Counted from the stretch's first letter, positions 38,029-47,682 are shown. The stretch: 64,000 nucleotides of DNA from Anaerococcus sp. Marseille-P3625 (GCF_900232825.1 NZ_OCTP01000011.1:186001-250000); one strand, 5' to 3'. Numbers and translations: made by a program. Notes: generated from the letters alone by a model not told the origin.

Positions 38029-40974
38029 TCACCTTGCCTTTCTTTGATAAACTTGATTTAGCTGGAATTTTTGTTGATTATTAGATAATTGCTTAATCGC
38101 TGCTAATACCGCTTCTTTTACTTGCTCTGTAATGGTATTATTTTCTGCTCCATTAATGCTAACATTTAAATTTATAGTTCCGTTAGTTGCGTTTGACAAA
38201 TTACTTTCTCTATAATCTTTTGCATCAAGTTTTGATAAAACTGCTTCATCTTTGTGTATAAAGGCTAGCTGGTCTTCTGGTACTCTATCTATACCGATAG
38301 CATAAGAACTTATATTGGATTGACTGCCAATATTTGCATCTTTTTGGTCGCTTAGCTGTTTTATTCCTTGAGATAATATAGTTTCTGCTATATTTCCTCT
38401 TTCAACATTATGATTATTAGCTGGTCTTTCAAAGGTATTTTCAAAGCTTGCAGCAGACTTTCTAGCATCATTAGATGTTTTGAATGAGTCATACCATGAA
38501 GATGAATAATCAGAGTTCATCTCTTGCATTAAGAAATCTAATTGAGTTTTAAGATTTGTCCAATCAGTTCCTTTTGACTGTGCATAGTTAACTAGATTTT
38601 TAAATCGTGGGCCTTCCCATTGAGCAAGTCCCCTACCAGGGCCTCCACCTAGTTGTTTTTGTGCTGGATTAAGCCCGGATTCTGCTTGTAGGTTTGCCAT
38701 AATTCCAGCTGTACCAGCATCAGAAAAGCCTTGTTTTTTGAAATAGCTCCAAATCTTATCAAAGTTTTCATTGCCTTCGAGAGGACCAGTATCTACTGGC
38801 AAGCCATTAGCTCTATTAAAAGCGTATTGACTTCTACTTTGTGCATAACTTGACCCTGCTTTCTTGTTTGTACCTGTAGACTTAATTTTTTTCTCGCCTT
38901 TAGATCCTTCAACAGTTATGTTGAATAATCCACCATTTTCAAGCCTATCTAATAGCTGTTCTTCTCTTTTAACAACTAATTCTTTTCTACCAACAAGATC
39001 TTTATCTTTTTTGTCTTTGTGGAGTTCGCTTGCTTCAACAGTAGATATACTTGCAGCGCCTTTCCCTAGTTTTCTACCTAGTTTATCTCCTACAAATGCA
39101 CCAGCTATACCGCCTAAAGCTCCACCTATTATAGTTCCTACTGGGCCAGCTATTGCTGTTCCTGCCATAGCGCCATATTTTGCACCAGCAAAACCGCCAC
39201 CCAATGTTCCAGCACCAGCACCGATGGATCCAAAACCTTCTTTTACATCACCTTTTTTGAAATTGTTGTAAGCTTCATATCCATATGTACCAACTGTAAT
39301 AGCTGTACCTGCTATACCTAAACCTTTAGAAAATTTGCCTGCATTTTCACCTAGAAAACTTACAGACTTAGCAACATTTCCGCCTTCTTCTGCAACAACC
39401 GGATTCTTTAATTTTGAAAATAAACTAAAGACTTTTGCACTTTCGCCAGCTGAACTGCCAGCACCCTTGCCTAGATTACCGATAAGTAACCTTGGTACAT
39501 TTGCTACTGCTGCACCTATACCCCCACCTATTAAGGCTTGACCAGCTATTGAGCTTGTACCTTGTAAGAAACTTGGCATATTGTTGTAGGTTTCTTTAAA
39601 TGGTCTTGTAGCTTCATTAAGAGCATTGCCCGCATCCATAGAAGTGGCTTCTTTGTTCAACTCATAATTGGTATTTATTAATGCTTTTGAGTTTATAGCG
39701 TTATCAAGTTGTGCTTCTTTATTTCCACCCTTGCCATACTTTTCTTGGATTTCTTTGTATGATTCAGGACCTTGATTAAGAAGTTTTACAACTTCGTCGC
39801 CTTCATCAACGGTAACTCCCATATGATCTTGCAACCATAGGGATCTCATAGTATCACTATGAAGATTTTTACCAAGACCTCTTGTTAAAGCTTTTATTGC
39901 TTCAGGATCTGAAAAACCATGTTCTGCTCTTCTTCTAGCTTCTTTTAGTGCATCTTCGCCATAGCCTAACTCTTCGCCATAACCAAACATTCTCAAGGTC
40001 ATGTTGTCTCTAGCGTTAAATCCACCTTGCATTTTACCTACAAGTTCAGCAGCCTTATCACCTTTTAATGCAGGATTTTGCCTAGCTAATTGTGCTTGTA
40101 GGCTTGCTGCCATTTCAAAGTCAGATGAAGTCACTTCAAGTTTGCCTTTAGTTATTACATCTGTAATATCAGCAAGACTTCGTGCGAGTTCATCTTCTCT
40201 GCCTTTCATACCTGTGGCGGCAATATTTGTTCCTATAGCGTCTGTGTATTCTTTTGAGCTTATATTGTCAAAACTTCTTTTTCTTAATTGAGAAAAATCC
40301 GATCCTAGAGAATTGGCGTTAATACCAAAAGCTAATGATGTTTCCATCATATCTTTTGAGCTTTGCTTTAAGTCATTTTGCCCATAATATCCACCACTAA
40401 CCAAGGTATCTTGTAGATTCATTACTTGTCCAGTATCAAAACCATATTTCTTACCTTGATTACTAGCTTCACTTCTAGCCTTGTTAAAGTCGCTTCCGTA
40501 AACTCCTAGTCTATTGTAAATATCTAAGGCGTTTTTCTCATAAGCAGCTGCATTTTTTGAACCATTGTTTAGATAAGAAAAAACCGCTCTTCCAGCTCCT
40601 ATTGCAAGTCCACTTTTTGTTAAATTTCCAAATAAATTATCTTTAAAGCTTTTATTATTACTTGAATTAACATCAGAACTATTAAAGCTAGATGGAGAAG
40701 ATGGAAAATTTGTAGAATTATTATAAGCGCTTCTAGCAGAAAAACTTTGACCTAACTTATCAATGTTATTACTAAGCTTTCTAATTACTTCTGATAAATC
40801 GCCTATATTATCTTTATCTTTGCTAGCAAAATCTGTTAAATTGGAGCTTTCAGATCCACCAATACCAAAATTTTGAGCATCTTTTTGTACATTTTTTATA
40901 TATTTGCTTAAATTTGAAAAACTCTGTTTAGCAGGATCTGTATTGGCTTGTACATTAATCTTGATATCACTCAT
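38029..40974 (-). CDS. Tail tape measure protein with phage tail lysozyme domain
   Basis: 981 residues. An N-terminal helical region (SFSNLSKYIKNVQKDAQNFG), an alpha-helical middle, a glycine-zipper membrane-active stretch (about 590-650: GAGAGTLGGGFAGAKYGAMA, GPVGTIIGGALGGIAGAFVG) and a tail-lysozyme domain (about 755-890: SYFKKQGFSDAGTAGIMANL, QAESGLNPAQ, GRGLAQWEG). The end GIDRVPEDQLAFIHKDEAVL is typical of tape measures. Sets tail length and aids DNA passage; cuts glycan in the wall. Confidence 0.9.
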   Translation of the reverse strand: MSDIKINVQANTDPAKQSFSNLSKYIKNVQKDAQNFGIGGSESSNLTDFASKDKDNIGDLSEVIRKLSNNIDKLGQSFSARSAYNNSTNFPSSPSSFNSSDVNSSNNKSFKDNLFGNLTKSGLAIGAGRAVFSYLNNGSKNAAAYEKNALDIYNRLGVYGSDFNKARSEASNQGKKYGFDTGQVMNLQDTLVSGGYYGQNDLKQSSKDMMETSLAFGINANSLGSDFSQLRKRSFDNISSKEYTDAIGTNIAATGMKGREDELARSLADITDVITKGKLEVTSSDFEMAASLQAQLARQNPALKGDKAAELVGKMQGGFNARDNMTLRMFGYGEELGYGEDALKEARRRAEHGFSDPEAIKALTRGLGKNLHSDTMRSLWLQDHMGVTVDEGDEVVKLLNQGPESYKEIQEKYGKGGNKEAQLDNAINSKALINTNYELNKEATSMDAGNALNEATRPFKETYNNMPSFLQGTSSIAGQALIGGGIGAAVANVPRLLIGNLGKGAGSSAGESAKVFSLFSKLKNPVVAEEGGNVAKSVSFLGENAGKFSKGLGIAGTAITVGTYGYEAYNNFKKGDVKEGFGSIGAGAGTLGGGFAGAKYGAMAGTAIAGPVGTIIGGALGGIAGAFVGDKLGRKLGKGAASISTVEASELHKDKKDKDLVGRKELVVKREEQLLDRLENGGLFNITVEGSKGEKKIKSTGTNKKAGSSYAQSRSQYAFNRANGLPVDTGPLEGNENFDKIWSYFKKQGFSDAGTAGIMANLQAESGLNPAQKQLGGGPGRGLAQWEGPRFKNLVNYAQSKGTDWTNLKTQLDFLMQEMNSDYSSSWYDSFKTSNDARKSAASFENTFERPANNHNVERGNIAETILSQGIKQLSDQKDANIGSQSNISSYAIGIDRVPEDQLAFIHKDEAVLSKLDAKDYRESNLSNATNGTINLNVSINGAENNTITEQVKEAVLAAIKQLSNNQQKFQLNQVYQRKAR

Positions 40975-41269
40975 CTATATCCACCTCCTCCCATTGCTGT
41001 TCATTATTTACATCTATTTGTTTTTTCTCTACTTCAGGAGCATCTTCATTCCACCATTTTTCAAATTCTGGATCGGTGAAACTTCTTCTGTATTGGTCTA
41101 TGTTCATAGGATCATCAAAATAGCTTAGCCATTGCATCAATTCTAAATCATAGGCATTGTAATTAGCTAACCTATCATCAAACATTGAACAACCAAGTAT
41201 TTTACTTGCTTTCCACAGACTCCTTATCCAAGGATTTATCGCCAGTTCCTTTAGATCCAGTTTCTTCAT
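40967..41269 (-). CDS. Tail assembly chaperone, second frame (GT-like extension)
   Basis: 100 residues from ATG 41267-41269, overlapping the first chaperone frame by 68 bases, +1 relative to it. No ribosome binding site precedes this ATG, and the frame is open a few codons further up to just beyond TTTCGA (41277-41282), so it is probably reached by frameshift. Features: WIRSLWKASKILGCSMFDDR and acidic end (EVEKKQIDVNNEQQWEEVDI). It adjoins the tape measure gene as usual for GT-type proteins. Confidence 0.65.
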   Translation of the reverse strand: MKKLDLKELAINPWIRSLWKASKILGCSMFDDRLANYNAYDLELMQWLSYFDDPMNIDQYRRSFTDPEFEKWWNEDAPEVEKKQIDVNNEQQWEEVDIDE

Positions 41270-41612
41270 TTGTTGGTCGAAAGGAATTTATAAACATATT
41301 GACCTCTTCGTATAATCCCAAAACGGTTTCTGGATTATCTATCTTGTCATAGTCAAACCAATCAGGTTTTTTAACAATTAAATTATCGAGAAAAGCAATA
41401 GCTTCTGCTAGGAAATAACTTTCATTAGGTAGGGTTGATAATGAAGCATCAGCTAATAATTGTGACATTTTAGTACCTATTGCAACTCTATCGCGAATAG
41501 AAGGGAACTTTACAACGAAAGTCCCCTTTACTTTTTCCCCTTGAATTGTGCTTTCAAATTCAATTTCTTTTTCTCTAGCACTTAAATCTGTAAACTCTTT
41601 TAATCCTTGCAT
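41202..41612 (-). CDS. Tail assembly chaperone, first frame (G-like)
   Basis: 136 residues between tail tube and tape measure genes. FESTIQGEKVKGTFVVKFPS, IRDRVAIGTKMSQLLADASL and FLAEAIAFLDNLIVKKPDWF form the typical chaperone fold of PBSX-like and related tails. Its Ser/Glu-rich end (NEETGSKGTGDKSLDKES) overlaps the second frame. It coats the tape measure during tube assembly. Confidence 0.75.
   Translation of the reverse strand: MQGLKEFTDLSAREKEIEFESTIQGEKVKGTFVVKFPSIRDRVAIGTKMSQLLADASLSTLPNESYFLAEAIAFLDNLIVKKPDWFDYDKIDNPETVLGLYEEVNMFINSFRPTNEETGSKGTGDKSLDKESVESK
41277..41282 (-). promoter_or_regulatory. Candidate +1 frameshift site in the chaperone genes
   Basis: TTT CGA (codons 111-112 of the first frame) lies within the short window where both frames are open. 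A tRNA-Phe on TTT can re-pair with TTC after moving one base, and CGA is a rare arginine codon in low-GC hosts, which stalls the A site. The result joins DQQMKKLDLKEL to the first protein. Confidence 0.4.
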
Positions 41613-41617
41613 CTATT

Positions 41618-42040
41618 TTATTCTCCCATATCGCATGATAAGAATTGTACTGTAGCATTTTCACCTGCTATAGCGTTAGCTCTAATAGTAGTTGTGTAAT
41701 CACTAAAAGTACAACCTCTGTAGACTCTAAGTGTTTTATTGTCCCATTTGTTTATTACTTCTATATCGATAATATCTTTTTGAAGAATATCTTCTCCAAG
41801 CCCTATATATCCAACATCTGCCAAGTCTGTATTTCTTAACATATATCTTTCTAGGGTGAAAGTACCTTCATATCTATTTTGTACGTGTTCTTGTGGCATT
41901 ATTGAGCCTATCTCATACACTCCTTCAGTTCCATAAGAAATTTTAGGATCTAATGATTGTGCTCTGCCAACTACTTGTCCTTTAATTTTTAATAGGACGG
42001 TTGCACCAGTTACAACCGTTTGTTTTTCTGCACTTGCCAT
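41618..42040 (-). CDS. Tail tube protein
   Basis: 140 residues, all beta, placed right after the sheath gene: GATVLLKIKGQVVGRAQSLD, YGTEGVYEIGSIMPQEHVQN and RYEGTFTLERYMLR, then WDNKTLRVYRGCTFSDYTTT. This matches XkdM/DUF2001-type tubes. The monomers stack as hexamers inside the sheath. Confidence 0.8.
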   Translation of the reverse strand: MASAEKQTVVTGATVLLKIKGQVVGRAQSLDPKISYGTEGVYEIGSIMPQEHVQNRYEGTFTLERYMLRNTDLADVGYIGLGEDILQKDIIDIEVINKWDNKTLRVYRGCTFSDYTTTIRANAIAGENATVQFLSCDMGE

Positions 42041-42054
42041 GTATATTTACCTCT

Positions 42055-44139
42055 CTAACTTTCTTGATCCATGATGGATAGTTCTTCACTGTAGAATGTG
42101 ATATCGATAAATGTGAAGTTAGTTACTTCTGTTGGTGCTACATCGAATGTTAGATATACTCTGTCATTCTTTTTTGATATATTGACATTCTTATAAGCAA
42201 TAATTATTCCGTCTTTCTTGTATTGTTGTAAAACAGAAATAGCTCTGTTTCTTGCAGATTCAAGTACAGAATAAGGTGTCAATTTACCAGTTAGCATCTT
42301 ATCAAGTTGTTTTCTAATTTCTTTAGAAAGTTGGTCGGCAATAGCTCCTGTAGATCTTTCAACCTTGAGTGGGTCATTATATTGTGCAAAAGTAGTGTAG
42401 TCCCATACAAGTTTAGGGTAGAAAATCAATTGATTATCTCTACTAGCAACCATATCGTCAAATAGAACTCCATTATCTATAAGCTTGTTCTTATCATCTT
42501 CTGGATATGTTTTTTCAGGTTTTAAATAGTTGAAAACATCAGCTGTTGCACTTTCAACACCTAAGAAAGCAAATCTACCAGCATACATAGCTGCATGAAT
42601 AAATGCAGGATATAGTTTATTGTTAAAGTCATAGATACCTTGACCAGTAAATTGGACTCTTTCATGTTCTAATTGAGATTTGAAATTAACTTGTTGTTGA
42701 ACTGATATATTGTTAGCAGCACCACAGACTAGTCTTCTTTCTTTGCCATATCTTTCACTCATCTTAATTACGTGTTCTCTACATTCAGCGATAATCCCAA
42801 TATCATCAGTTAGTGGAACGATGTAGTCGATATCGTATTTTCCTAATTTATCTAAGAATTTGATAAAGGATCTAGCTTCTCTTCCTTCGCTTCCACCTGC
42901 TAGTAAAGTAAATGGATAGTTTTCATAATTTGAAACTTCTCTATTTATGATAGTTACCTCAACATATTCTGATTGAGTCTTAGTTGTTTTTTGTATATCT
43001 CTTAGAACACCAGTAATTGGAGTTGTTTCTGTAATCTCTTTCTTATCAAAGAAATCTAAATCCAATACTGACAATTCAATATTTGCAGTTTTAACAGGTT
43101 CTATATCGTAGTTTTCGTAACCCATTAAATAAAGTGCTAGACTTCTAACGTTTCTATATTGTGTAGGGTCAAGGTTAAGGTCGATATCAACCTTTGCTGT
43201 TTCTGCATTCTCGCCAATATAGGTTTGAAGTTTTATAGAATCACCTTTACCATTAGATATGATTGAAATACTAGCGTATTTTTCATCACCGGTATATTTA
43301 ATAGAAAAAGCACCACCCAAATTGTCGAATATCTCGTACTTATCTGATTTAGCGTCATAGATAGTCAAGCATTTTGTATTGGCTGATGCTCCGTCTGTTA
43401 GTTTGTGTGATATTAAGTTGTTTTCTTCTCCGTAGTCTTTTGAAGTTATTGTATAAACAAATTCTGACTCGGTTACAGGTGCTGTACAAGGTATTAGGAA
43501 TGTATCGCCTTGATTGTATTTACCTTGGCCAAAAGTTATTTTAATTCCATCTCCTAAATCCTTATCAGTTGCATTAGCTGTTTCTTTTAGTGATAGTTCT
43601 TCGCCTATTTGCTCTCCATCTGATGCTAAAGAGTATTTATATGTTGCATCAGAAATATCTCTAAGTCCAGTTGATGTAATTTCAATCTTAAAGGTTTTGT
43701 TTTCTTTGCCAGTATAATCGCCTTTTACTGTTAGGCTTCCAGTTGAGTTAGCGTGTTGAGTGCTTATTACCTTTCCGACTGTTGCCGGTACTTCTTTCTT
43801 TTGGAATACATTTCCCATTGACTTTGTAGCGTCATTTGATCTTATACAGAAAATTTGATCTGCTCCACCTATTTCTACTCCATCTTTTGTTTCAATAACA
43901 GGATCGTAAGCTTTTAAAGCTGCATCTAAAAGATATCCACCTTTTAGAATTTTGATAGCATCTTCAGGGTCTTCTATGATAGTTATTTCTCCAGGAACGC
44001 CACCTTTAGAAGATCCTATTAATGCCATATTCTTTGCTCCATTGGTTTTAAATATTCTCATATTACTTTCTACATGAGAATAAACACCTGGTTTTCTGTA
44101 TCTTACTTTGTGAAAATGGTAGCCTTTTTTATATGCCAT
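42055..44139 (-). CDS. Contractile tail sheath protein
   Basis: 694 residues. N-terminal RYRKPGVYSHVES, then LIGSSKGGVPGEITIIEDPE, and C-terminal sheath core (GREARSFIKFLDKLGKYDID, ISVQQQVNFKSQLEHERVQF, LDKMLTGKLTPYSVLESARN, YLTFDVAPTEVTNFTFIDIT). The C-terminal core marks a contractile tail. It is longer than the usual 350-480 residues because of an inserted beta-rich surface region, about residues 125-320 (TGSLTVKGDYTGKENKTFKI). Confidence 0.92.
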   Translation of the reverse strand: MAYKKGYHFHKVRYRKPGVYSHVESNMRIFKTNGAKNMALIGSSKGGVPGEITIIEDPEDAIKILKGGYLLDAALKAYDPVIETKDGVEIGGADQIFCIRSNDATKSMGNVFQKKEVPATVGKVISTQHANSTGSLTVKGDYTGKENKTFKIEITSTGLRDISDATYKYSLASDGEQIGEELSLKETANATDKDLGDGIKITFGQGKYNQGDTFLIPCTAPVTESEFVYTITSKDYGEENNLISHKLTDGASANTKCLTIYDAKSDKYEIFDNLGGAFSIKYTGDEKYASISIISNGKGDSIKLQTYIGENAETAKVDIDLNLDPTQYRNVRSLALYLMGYENYDIEPVKTANIELSVLDLDFFDKKEITETTPITGVLRDIQKTTKTQSEYVEVTIINREVSNYENYPFTLLAGGSEGREARSFIKFLDKLGKYDIDYIVPLTDDIGIIAECREHVIKMSERYGKERRLVCGAANNISVQQQVNFKSQLEHERVQFTGQGIYDFNNKLYPAFIHAAMYAGRFAFLGVESATADVFNYLKPEKTYPEDDKNKLIDNGVLFDDMVASRDNQLIFYPKLVWDYTTFAQYNDPLKVERSTGAIADQLSKEIRKQLDKMLTGKLTPYSVLESARNRAISVLQQYKKDGIIIAYKNVNISKKNDRVYLTFDVAPTEVTNFTFIDITFYSEELSIMDQES

Positions 44140-44150
44140 ATATTTACTCC

Positions 44151-44363
44151 TTATTCAATTTCAGCAGCAAGAATTTTGTCCCACTCTTCTTGGCTTTTGT
44201 ATAATTGGCCATTAAGTTTGACTCTTATTGCTGCTTTGGTTTCTGCTCTTACATTTCCTTTTCCAATAAAATATTCTTTAAAGGAAATTAGCCTTTTACT
44301 CTTTTGAGGTTCTTTCTTTACCTCTTGTTTCGCTTTTGGTGCAATTTTCTTTTCCGTCATCAT
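44151..44363 (-). CDS. Small basic protein before the sheath
   Basis: 70 residues, lysine-rich (KIAPKAKQEVKKEPQKSKRL) with a C-terminal motif VKLNGQLYKSQEEWDKIL. AAAGGAG precedes the double ATG. It overlaps the end of the upstream gene by 68 bp in another frame. Function unknown; sits in the neck-sheath interval. Confidence 0.5.
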   Translation of the reverse strand: MMTEKKIAPKAKQEVKKEPQKSKRLISFKEYFIGKGNVRAETKAAIRVKLNGQLYKSQEEWDKILAAEIE

Positions 44364-45024
44364 CTACTCCTTTACGATTAATAGATATATCGTTAATAGT
44401 TGTTCCTAAATTGAATTGAGAATCTAATTCTCCTGCAAATTCATCAAATCTATAGTATGTCGTTGTATATTCACAAGATAAAGTTAAAGCCCTTCTATAA
44501 ACAAAAAAGTTTATATAATCTGGTATAGGCTCTAAATCTCCACCACTTAAACTTGATAAGATTATGTTTTCTTCCTCAAAATCTTTTCTTGTTGTCAATA
44601 AGCAATATTTTGTTATTGCATACAAAAAAGAAGTGATAATTGCGTTATCACTCCATATTTCACACCTTATATTTGTTTGCATTTGAATACTTTCTTGTAT
44701 TGGGTGTCTTATATTCTTTGACCAATTAAGATAATTACTATCTGATTCATTTCCTATATAGTTTTCGTCTATACCATTTCCCAAACCATAAGAAACCTCT
44801 TGATCCGACTCCACCAAGACAACAATACAAGGTAGATACAATTCTTCTCTAGGATAGCTTGATCTCACGTTGATTTTGTATTCTTTTATGAATTTTTTAA
44901 CGTCTTCGTTAGTTTTTTCATCTGCGTATAAAAAAAACTTATCTATCAATTCAACATTGTTAGATAAGTAATTCAAAACTTTTTTTATTTTGCTTTTTAC
45001 AAACAAGTCCAGCATCTGTATCAT
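44296..45024 (-). CDS. Neck / tail-completion protein
   Basis: 242 residues behind GGAGG (7-nt spacing). LDLFVKSKIKKVLNYLSNNV at the start and YREELYLPCIVVLVESDQEVS-type beta strands with SIQMQTNIRCEIWSDNAII in the middle are like tail terminator proteins (gpU/gp17-type position). Follows the HK97 gp10-like gene. Assignment from order and general pattern. Confidence 0.5.
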   Translation of the reverse strand: MIQMLDLFVKSKIKKVLNYLSNNVELIDKFFLYADEKTNEDVKKFIKEYKINVRSSYPREELYLPCIVVLVESDQEVSYGLGNGIDENYIGNESDSNYLNWSKNIRHPIQESIQMQTNIRCEIWSDNAIITSFLYAITKYCLLTTRKDFEEENIILSSLSGGDLEPIPDYINFFVYRRALTLSCEYTTTYYRFDEFAGELDSQFNLGTTINDISINRKGVDDDGKENCTKSETRGKERTSKE

Positions 45025-45701
45025 AGGTTAGCCTCCAAATAATCATATGAAAATTTTTCAGCCTTTTTACTAACCTTTGGAAAAGCTTTAATACCTTTTA
45101 AGCCTGGATGAAACCAGCTTTTTGGATCTGACTTATCTGATACTCTCCTAAAGGTTAAATACTGACTTCTTTTGGCTCCGGACTTATATGTTTTGGTTTT
45201 TCTTACTAGATAATCATATTTAGAATTTTTCCACTTATATCCTGTATTAGATCTTTGTGGTGAATATCCTAAATCTCTTACAAGACTTTCTTCAAGGTAT
45301 TGACCATATTTTAAATTTTTAGCAGCTTTTAATATCTTAGGTGGTAATGATCCTCTGCCTGCTGTTCTGTGCCTAAATGGTATTGTTAAATACCAACCTG
45401 GCTCATTTTTTCCATCTACACGTCTAACTACTTTTGTTCTTTTGGGTGACTTAGAAAAGCCTATTTTTTCATCAAACTTATTACAACCATTTTCAAGTAA
45501 GGCTGGGAATTTTCCATTTAGTTGCACATAGCCTTTTAATGGGCCTTCCATCGTTACAGCTGATATAGCTTGCTTATAATCTGTGCTAGTTGATCTTAAT
45601 TTTGTATTTGCTTCATAAATAAGTTCATCTCTAGCATAAGATAGAGTTGCCTTAACCATATCACTTGCTACTGTATCTATAGCCTTGTATATATCAGTCA
45701 T
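45021..45701 (-). CDS. HK97 gp10-like neck protein
   Basis: 226 residues from ATG 45699-45701 with GGAGG 8 nt upstream. VQLNGKFPALLENGCNKFDE, GWYLTIPFRHRTAGRG and KSWFHPGLKGIKAF are typical of gp10/gpS-type head-tail joining proteins. Four-base overlap with the next gene. Confidence 0.65.
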   Translation of the reverse strand: MTDIYKAIDTVASDMVKATLSYARDELIYEANTKLRSTSTDYKQAISAVTMEGPLKGYVQLNGKFPALLENGCNKFDEKIGFSKSPKRTKVVRRVDGKNEPGWYLTIPFRHRTAGRGSLPPKILKAAKNLKYGQYLEESLVRDLGYSPQRSNTGYKWKNSKYDYLVRKTKTYKSGAKRSQYLTFRRVSDKSDPKSWFHPGLKGIKAFPKVSKKAEKFSYDYLEANL

Positions 45702-46419
45702 AAGCAAATCCTCCGTCTTTTTCTAAACTAGGTTCATATTCCCTTTTAGCATTAACCGTATTACCATAAGCAAAATTTATTCTAGTTGCTAGGTACTGCT
45801 TTGGCATAATATCTGTTTGAGGCTCTTTTAAGCCTTTAGATACATTTACAGATCTTAATTCATGAGTCATCTCTTTTATCATATACTCTGGGCTAGTTAA
45901 GTATAAAACACTTACTCTTGCTCCATTTGGGGGTTTTGAGCTTTCATCTATCCATTCTAAATGGTGTTTATCTTCACTAATTTTAAAATCTATATTTTCA
46001 TCATAGACATAGTCGCCTACCATTACAAAAATAACTTTCTTAATCGGTCTATAGGTGCTGGAGGTTTTGTTGCCATTAACTGTAACAACTTGTGAATATC
46101 TACAGTCGATTTCATAAAAGTCTAATTTATCATGGTAGGACATTATAATATCTCTTTCTGGGGTAATATATACTGTCCCCGGCTCTGATATTCCTTCAAG
46201 TTTTAAAACTTGTTTACCATTAAAGCTAGTAGCAACAACCTTTATTTCTTTTCTTCTAATGTATCTATAGCCTTCGCCCTTGCAATAAGGGCAATGCGGA
46301 TCTGGCTGACCTTCAATCATGCACTCACAAACAATAGATTGATACCATGAAGCGTTATAACCATGAGTTTCTATTAATTCATCAAAGTTTTTAGGTATAA
46401 AACCTGCATTAGCTGCCAT
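45694..46419 (-). CDS. Head-tail connector with CxC...CxxCxGxG metal site
   Basis: 241 residues. Near the start lies IVCECMIEGQPDPHCPYCKG, with four cysteines arranged like a DnaJ-type zinc knuckle. The rest is beta-rich (KVVATSFNGKQVLKLEGISE; YRPIKKVIFVMVGDYVYDEN). Position among neck genes suggests a stopper or connector. Confidence 0.55.
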   Translation of the reverse strand: MAANAGFIPKNFDELIETHGYNASWYQSIVCECMIEGQPDPHCPYCKGEGYRYIRRKEIKVVATSFNGKQVLKLEGISEPGTVYITPERDIIMSYHDKLDFYEIDCRYSQVVTVNGNKTSSTYRPIKKVIFVMVGDYVYDENIDFKISEDKHHLEWIDESSKPPNGARVSVLYLTSPEYMIKEMTHELRSVNVSKGLKEPQTDIMPKQYLATRINFAYGNTVNAKREYEPSLEKDGGFAYD

Positions 46420-46428
46420 AATATCCTC

Positions 46429-47283
46429 CTACAAAACAACTGAATCAAACCTGGCAAAATATTTCCTAATTATCGGAGTTAATTCTTCTAGGTCTTTTCT
46501 GTACTCTAGGATACGCGCGGATGCTCCACCATACATAGCTGATTGAGTTGTTCCTATAGATTGACTTAAACCATCTATTGATACAGAAGATGAAGCAATA
46601 CCAGCACCTATAATCTGATCTCCCCATACTTCAAATATAGTTATAGCAGCGTATTTGAAGATCCAATCTAAAAGATTGTGTGGAATTTCTTCCTTTTCCA
46701 TACCTGCTTTATAATTAATTGAAATTGCCATTGGCATATAAGATCTTGTCATAAAATATGGTACAGCTACACCTATAGCTGGGTTAATATAATTTACACT
46801 TCCTGTTGTAGGAAAAATTGTCACATCTCCAACTCTTTTATCAAGTTGTATCCATTCTTTAGGAATTTTAAGTATTTTCTTATTGCCCATTTTATAGGTT
46901 ATAGACTCAATTTCTCTTACTGGTCTTTTAAATAACGGTGTATATTGGTAAGAGTCAAAAAGACTGTTTCCCTCAAAGTCGTGTAATTCATCTTTGATTT
47001 CTCTAGGGGTTATACAAATATCAAATACTTGCTCTGCCCTATCTATAGCTGAATTAAGGCTTGACACTAAAAATGTTCTTGAAAATGGTGTGCCATCATA
47101 AGTCATTAGGTCTATACCTTGGAAGTGATTATCTATTAAATCTTCGGTTGTAAGCCCTTTAATCTTTATAAGGTTTTCTGCCGCTTGATCTGTTGGTAAT
47201 GTAAATTTTTCTCCCTGGTCGTATATATTTTCATTAGAAGAGGGATTCTCTTCATCATACATATTGTCATAGTATTTTCTCAT
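46429..47283 (-). CDS. Head-tail adaptor-like protein
   Basis: 284 residues, start with GGGGAGGGT. FSRTFLVSSLNSAIDRAEQV, FDICITPREIKDELHDF and SINYKAGMEKEEIPHNLLDW have the helix-strand-helix pattern of gp6/gp15-like adaptors that extend the portal. Lies two genes after the major capsid protein. Confidence 0.6.
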   Translation of the reverse strand: MRKYYDNMYDEENPSSNENIYDQGEKFTLPTDQAAENLIKIKGLTTEDLIDNHFQGIDLMTYDGTPFSRTFLVSSLNSAIDRAEQVFDICITPREIKDELHDFEGNSLFDSYQYTPLFKRPVREIESITYKMGNKKILKIPKEWIQLDKRVGDVTIFPTTGSVNYINPAIGVAVPYFMTRSYMPMAISINYKAGMEKEEIPHNLLDWIFKYAAITIFEVWGDQIIGAGIASSSVSIDGLSQSIGTTQSAMYGGASARILEYRKDLEELTPIIRKYFARFDSVVL

Positions 47284-47301
47284 ACCCTCCCCTTTCTATG
47301 T

Positions 47302-47682
47302 TTATTTATCAAGCTTTAAAAGAGTTTCTATAAGCTCTGCTTTACTAGATCCTGCTGGCGCTTTTTCTCCTTTAGCCTTGATTAGTTCTTTTAGTTCTTT
47401 TATAGATAAAGTTTCATAGTTAACTTCTTCTTTTTCAGCATTTAAGCTTTCCACTTCTACTTTCCCTTGACCTAAAGTTACTTCTTGTATCTTATTTGTA
47501 TCTTTATTAGCTTCTGACTTTTCTTTTTTATTATCATCAACCAATTCATAACCTTTAAGTCCTAAAAGTTTTTTAGCTAATTCATCTTCTATTTCAACCA
47601 TTCCGTATTCATCAAATTTAACAGAATTTTCTTCATCTATGATAAGTCTTGAATTAACTAAATTATCATTTTTTATCAGCAT
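47302..47682 (-). CDS. SAP-like domain protein after the capsid gene
   Basis: 126 residues. The N-terminal half (LVNSRLIIDEENSVKFDEYG) is a short beta part, an acidic linker follows, and the C-terminus YETLSIKELKELIKAKG then GSSKAELIETLLKLDK is a SAP/Rho-N-like helix-extended-helix fold that often binds DNA or acts as an anchor. Small proteins in this slot often end in this motif. Confidence 0.7.
   Translation of the reverse strand: MLIKNDNLVNSRLIIDEENSVKFDEYGMVEIEDELAKKLLGLKGYELVDDNKKEKSEANKDTNKIQEVTLGQGKVEVESLNAEKEEVNYETLSIKELKELIKAKGEKAPAGSSKAELIETLLKLDK

Noticed and set aside
38864-39271. Long plus-strand frame opposite the tape measure
   Set aside because: Proline- and serine-rich complement of a glycine-zipper coding stretch, without a start signal.
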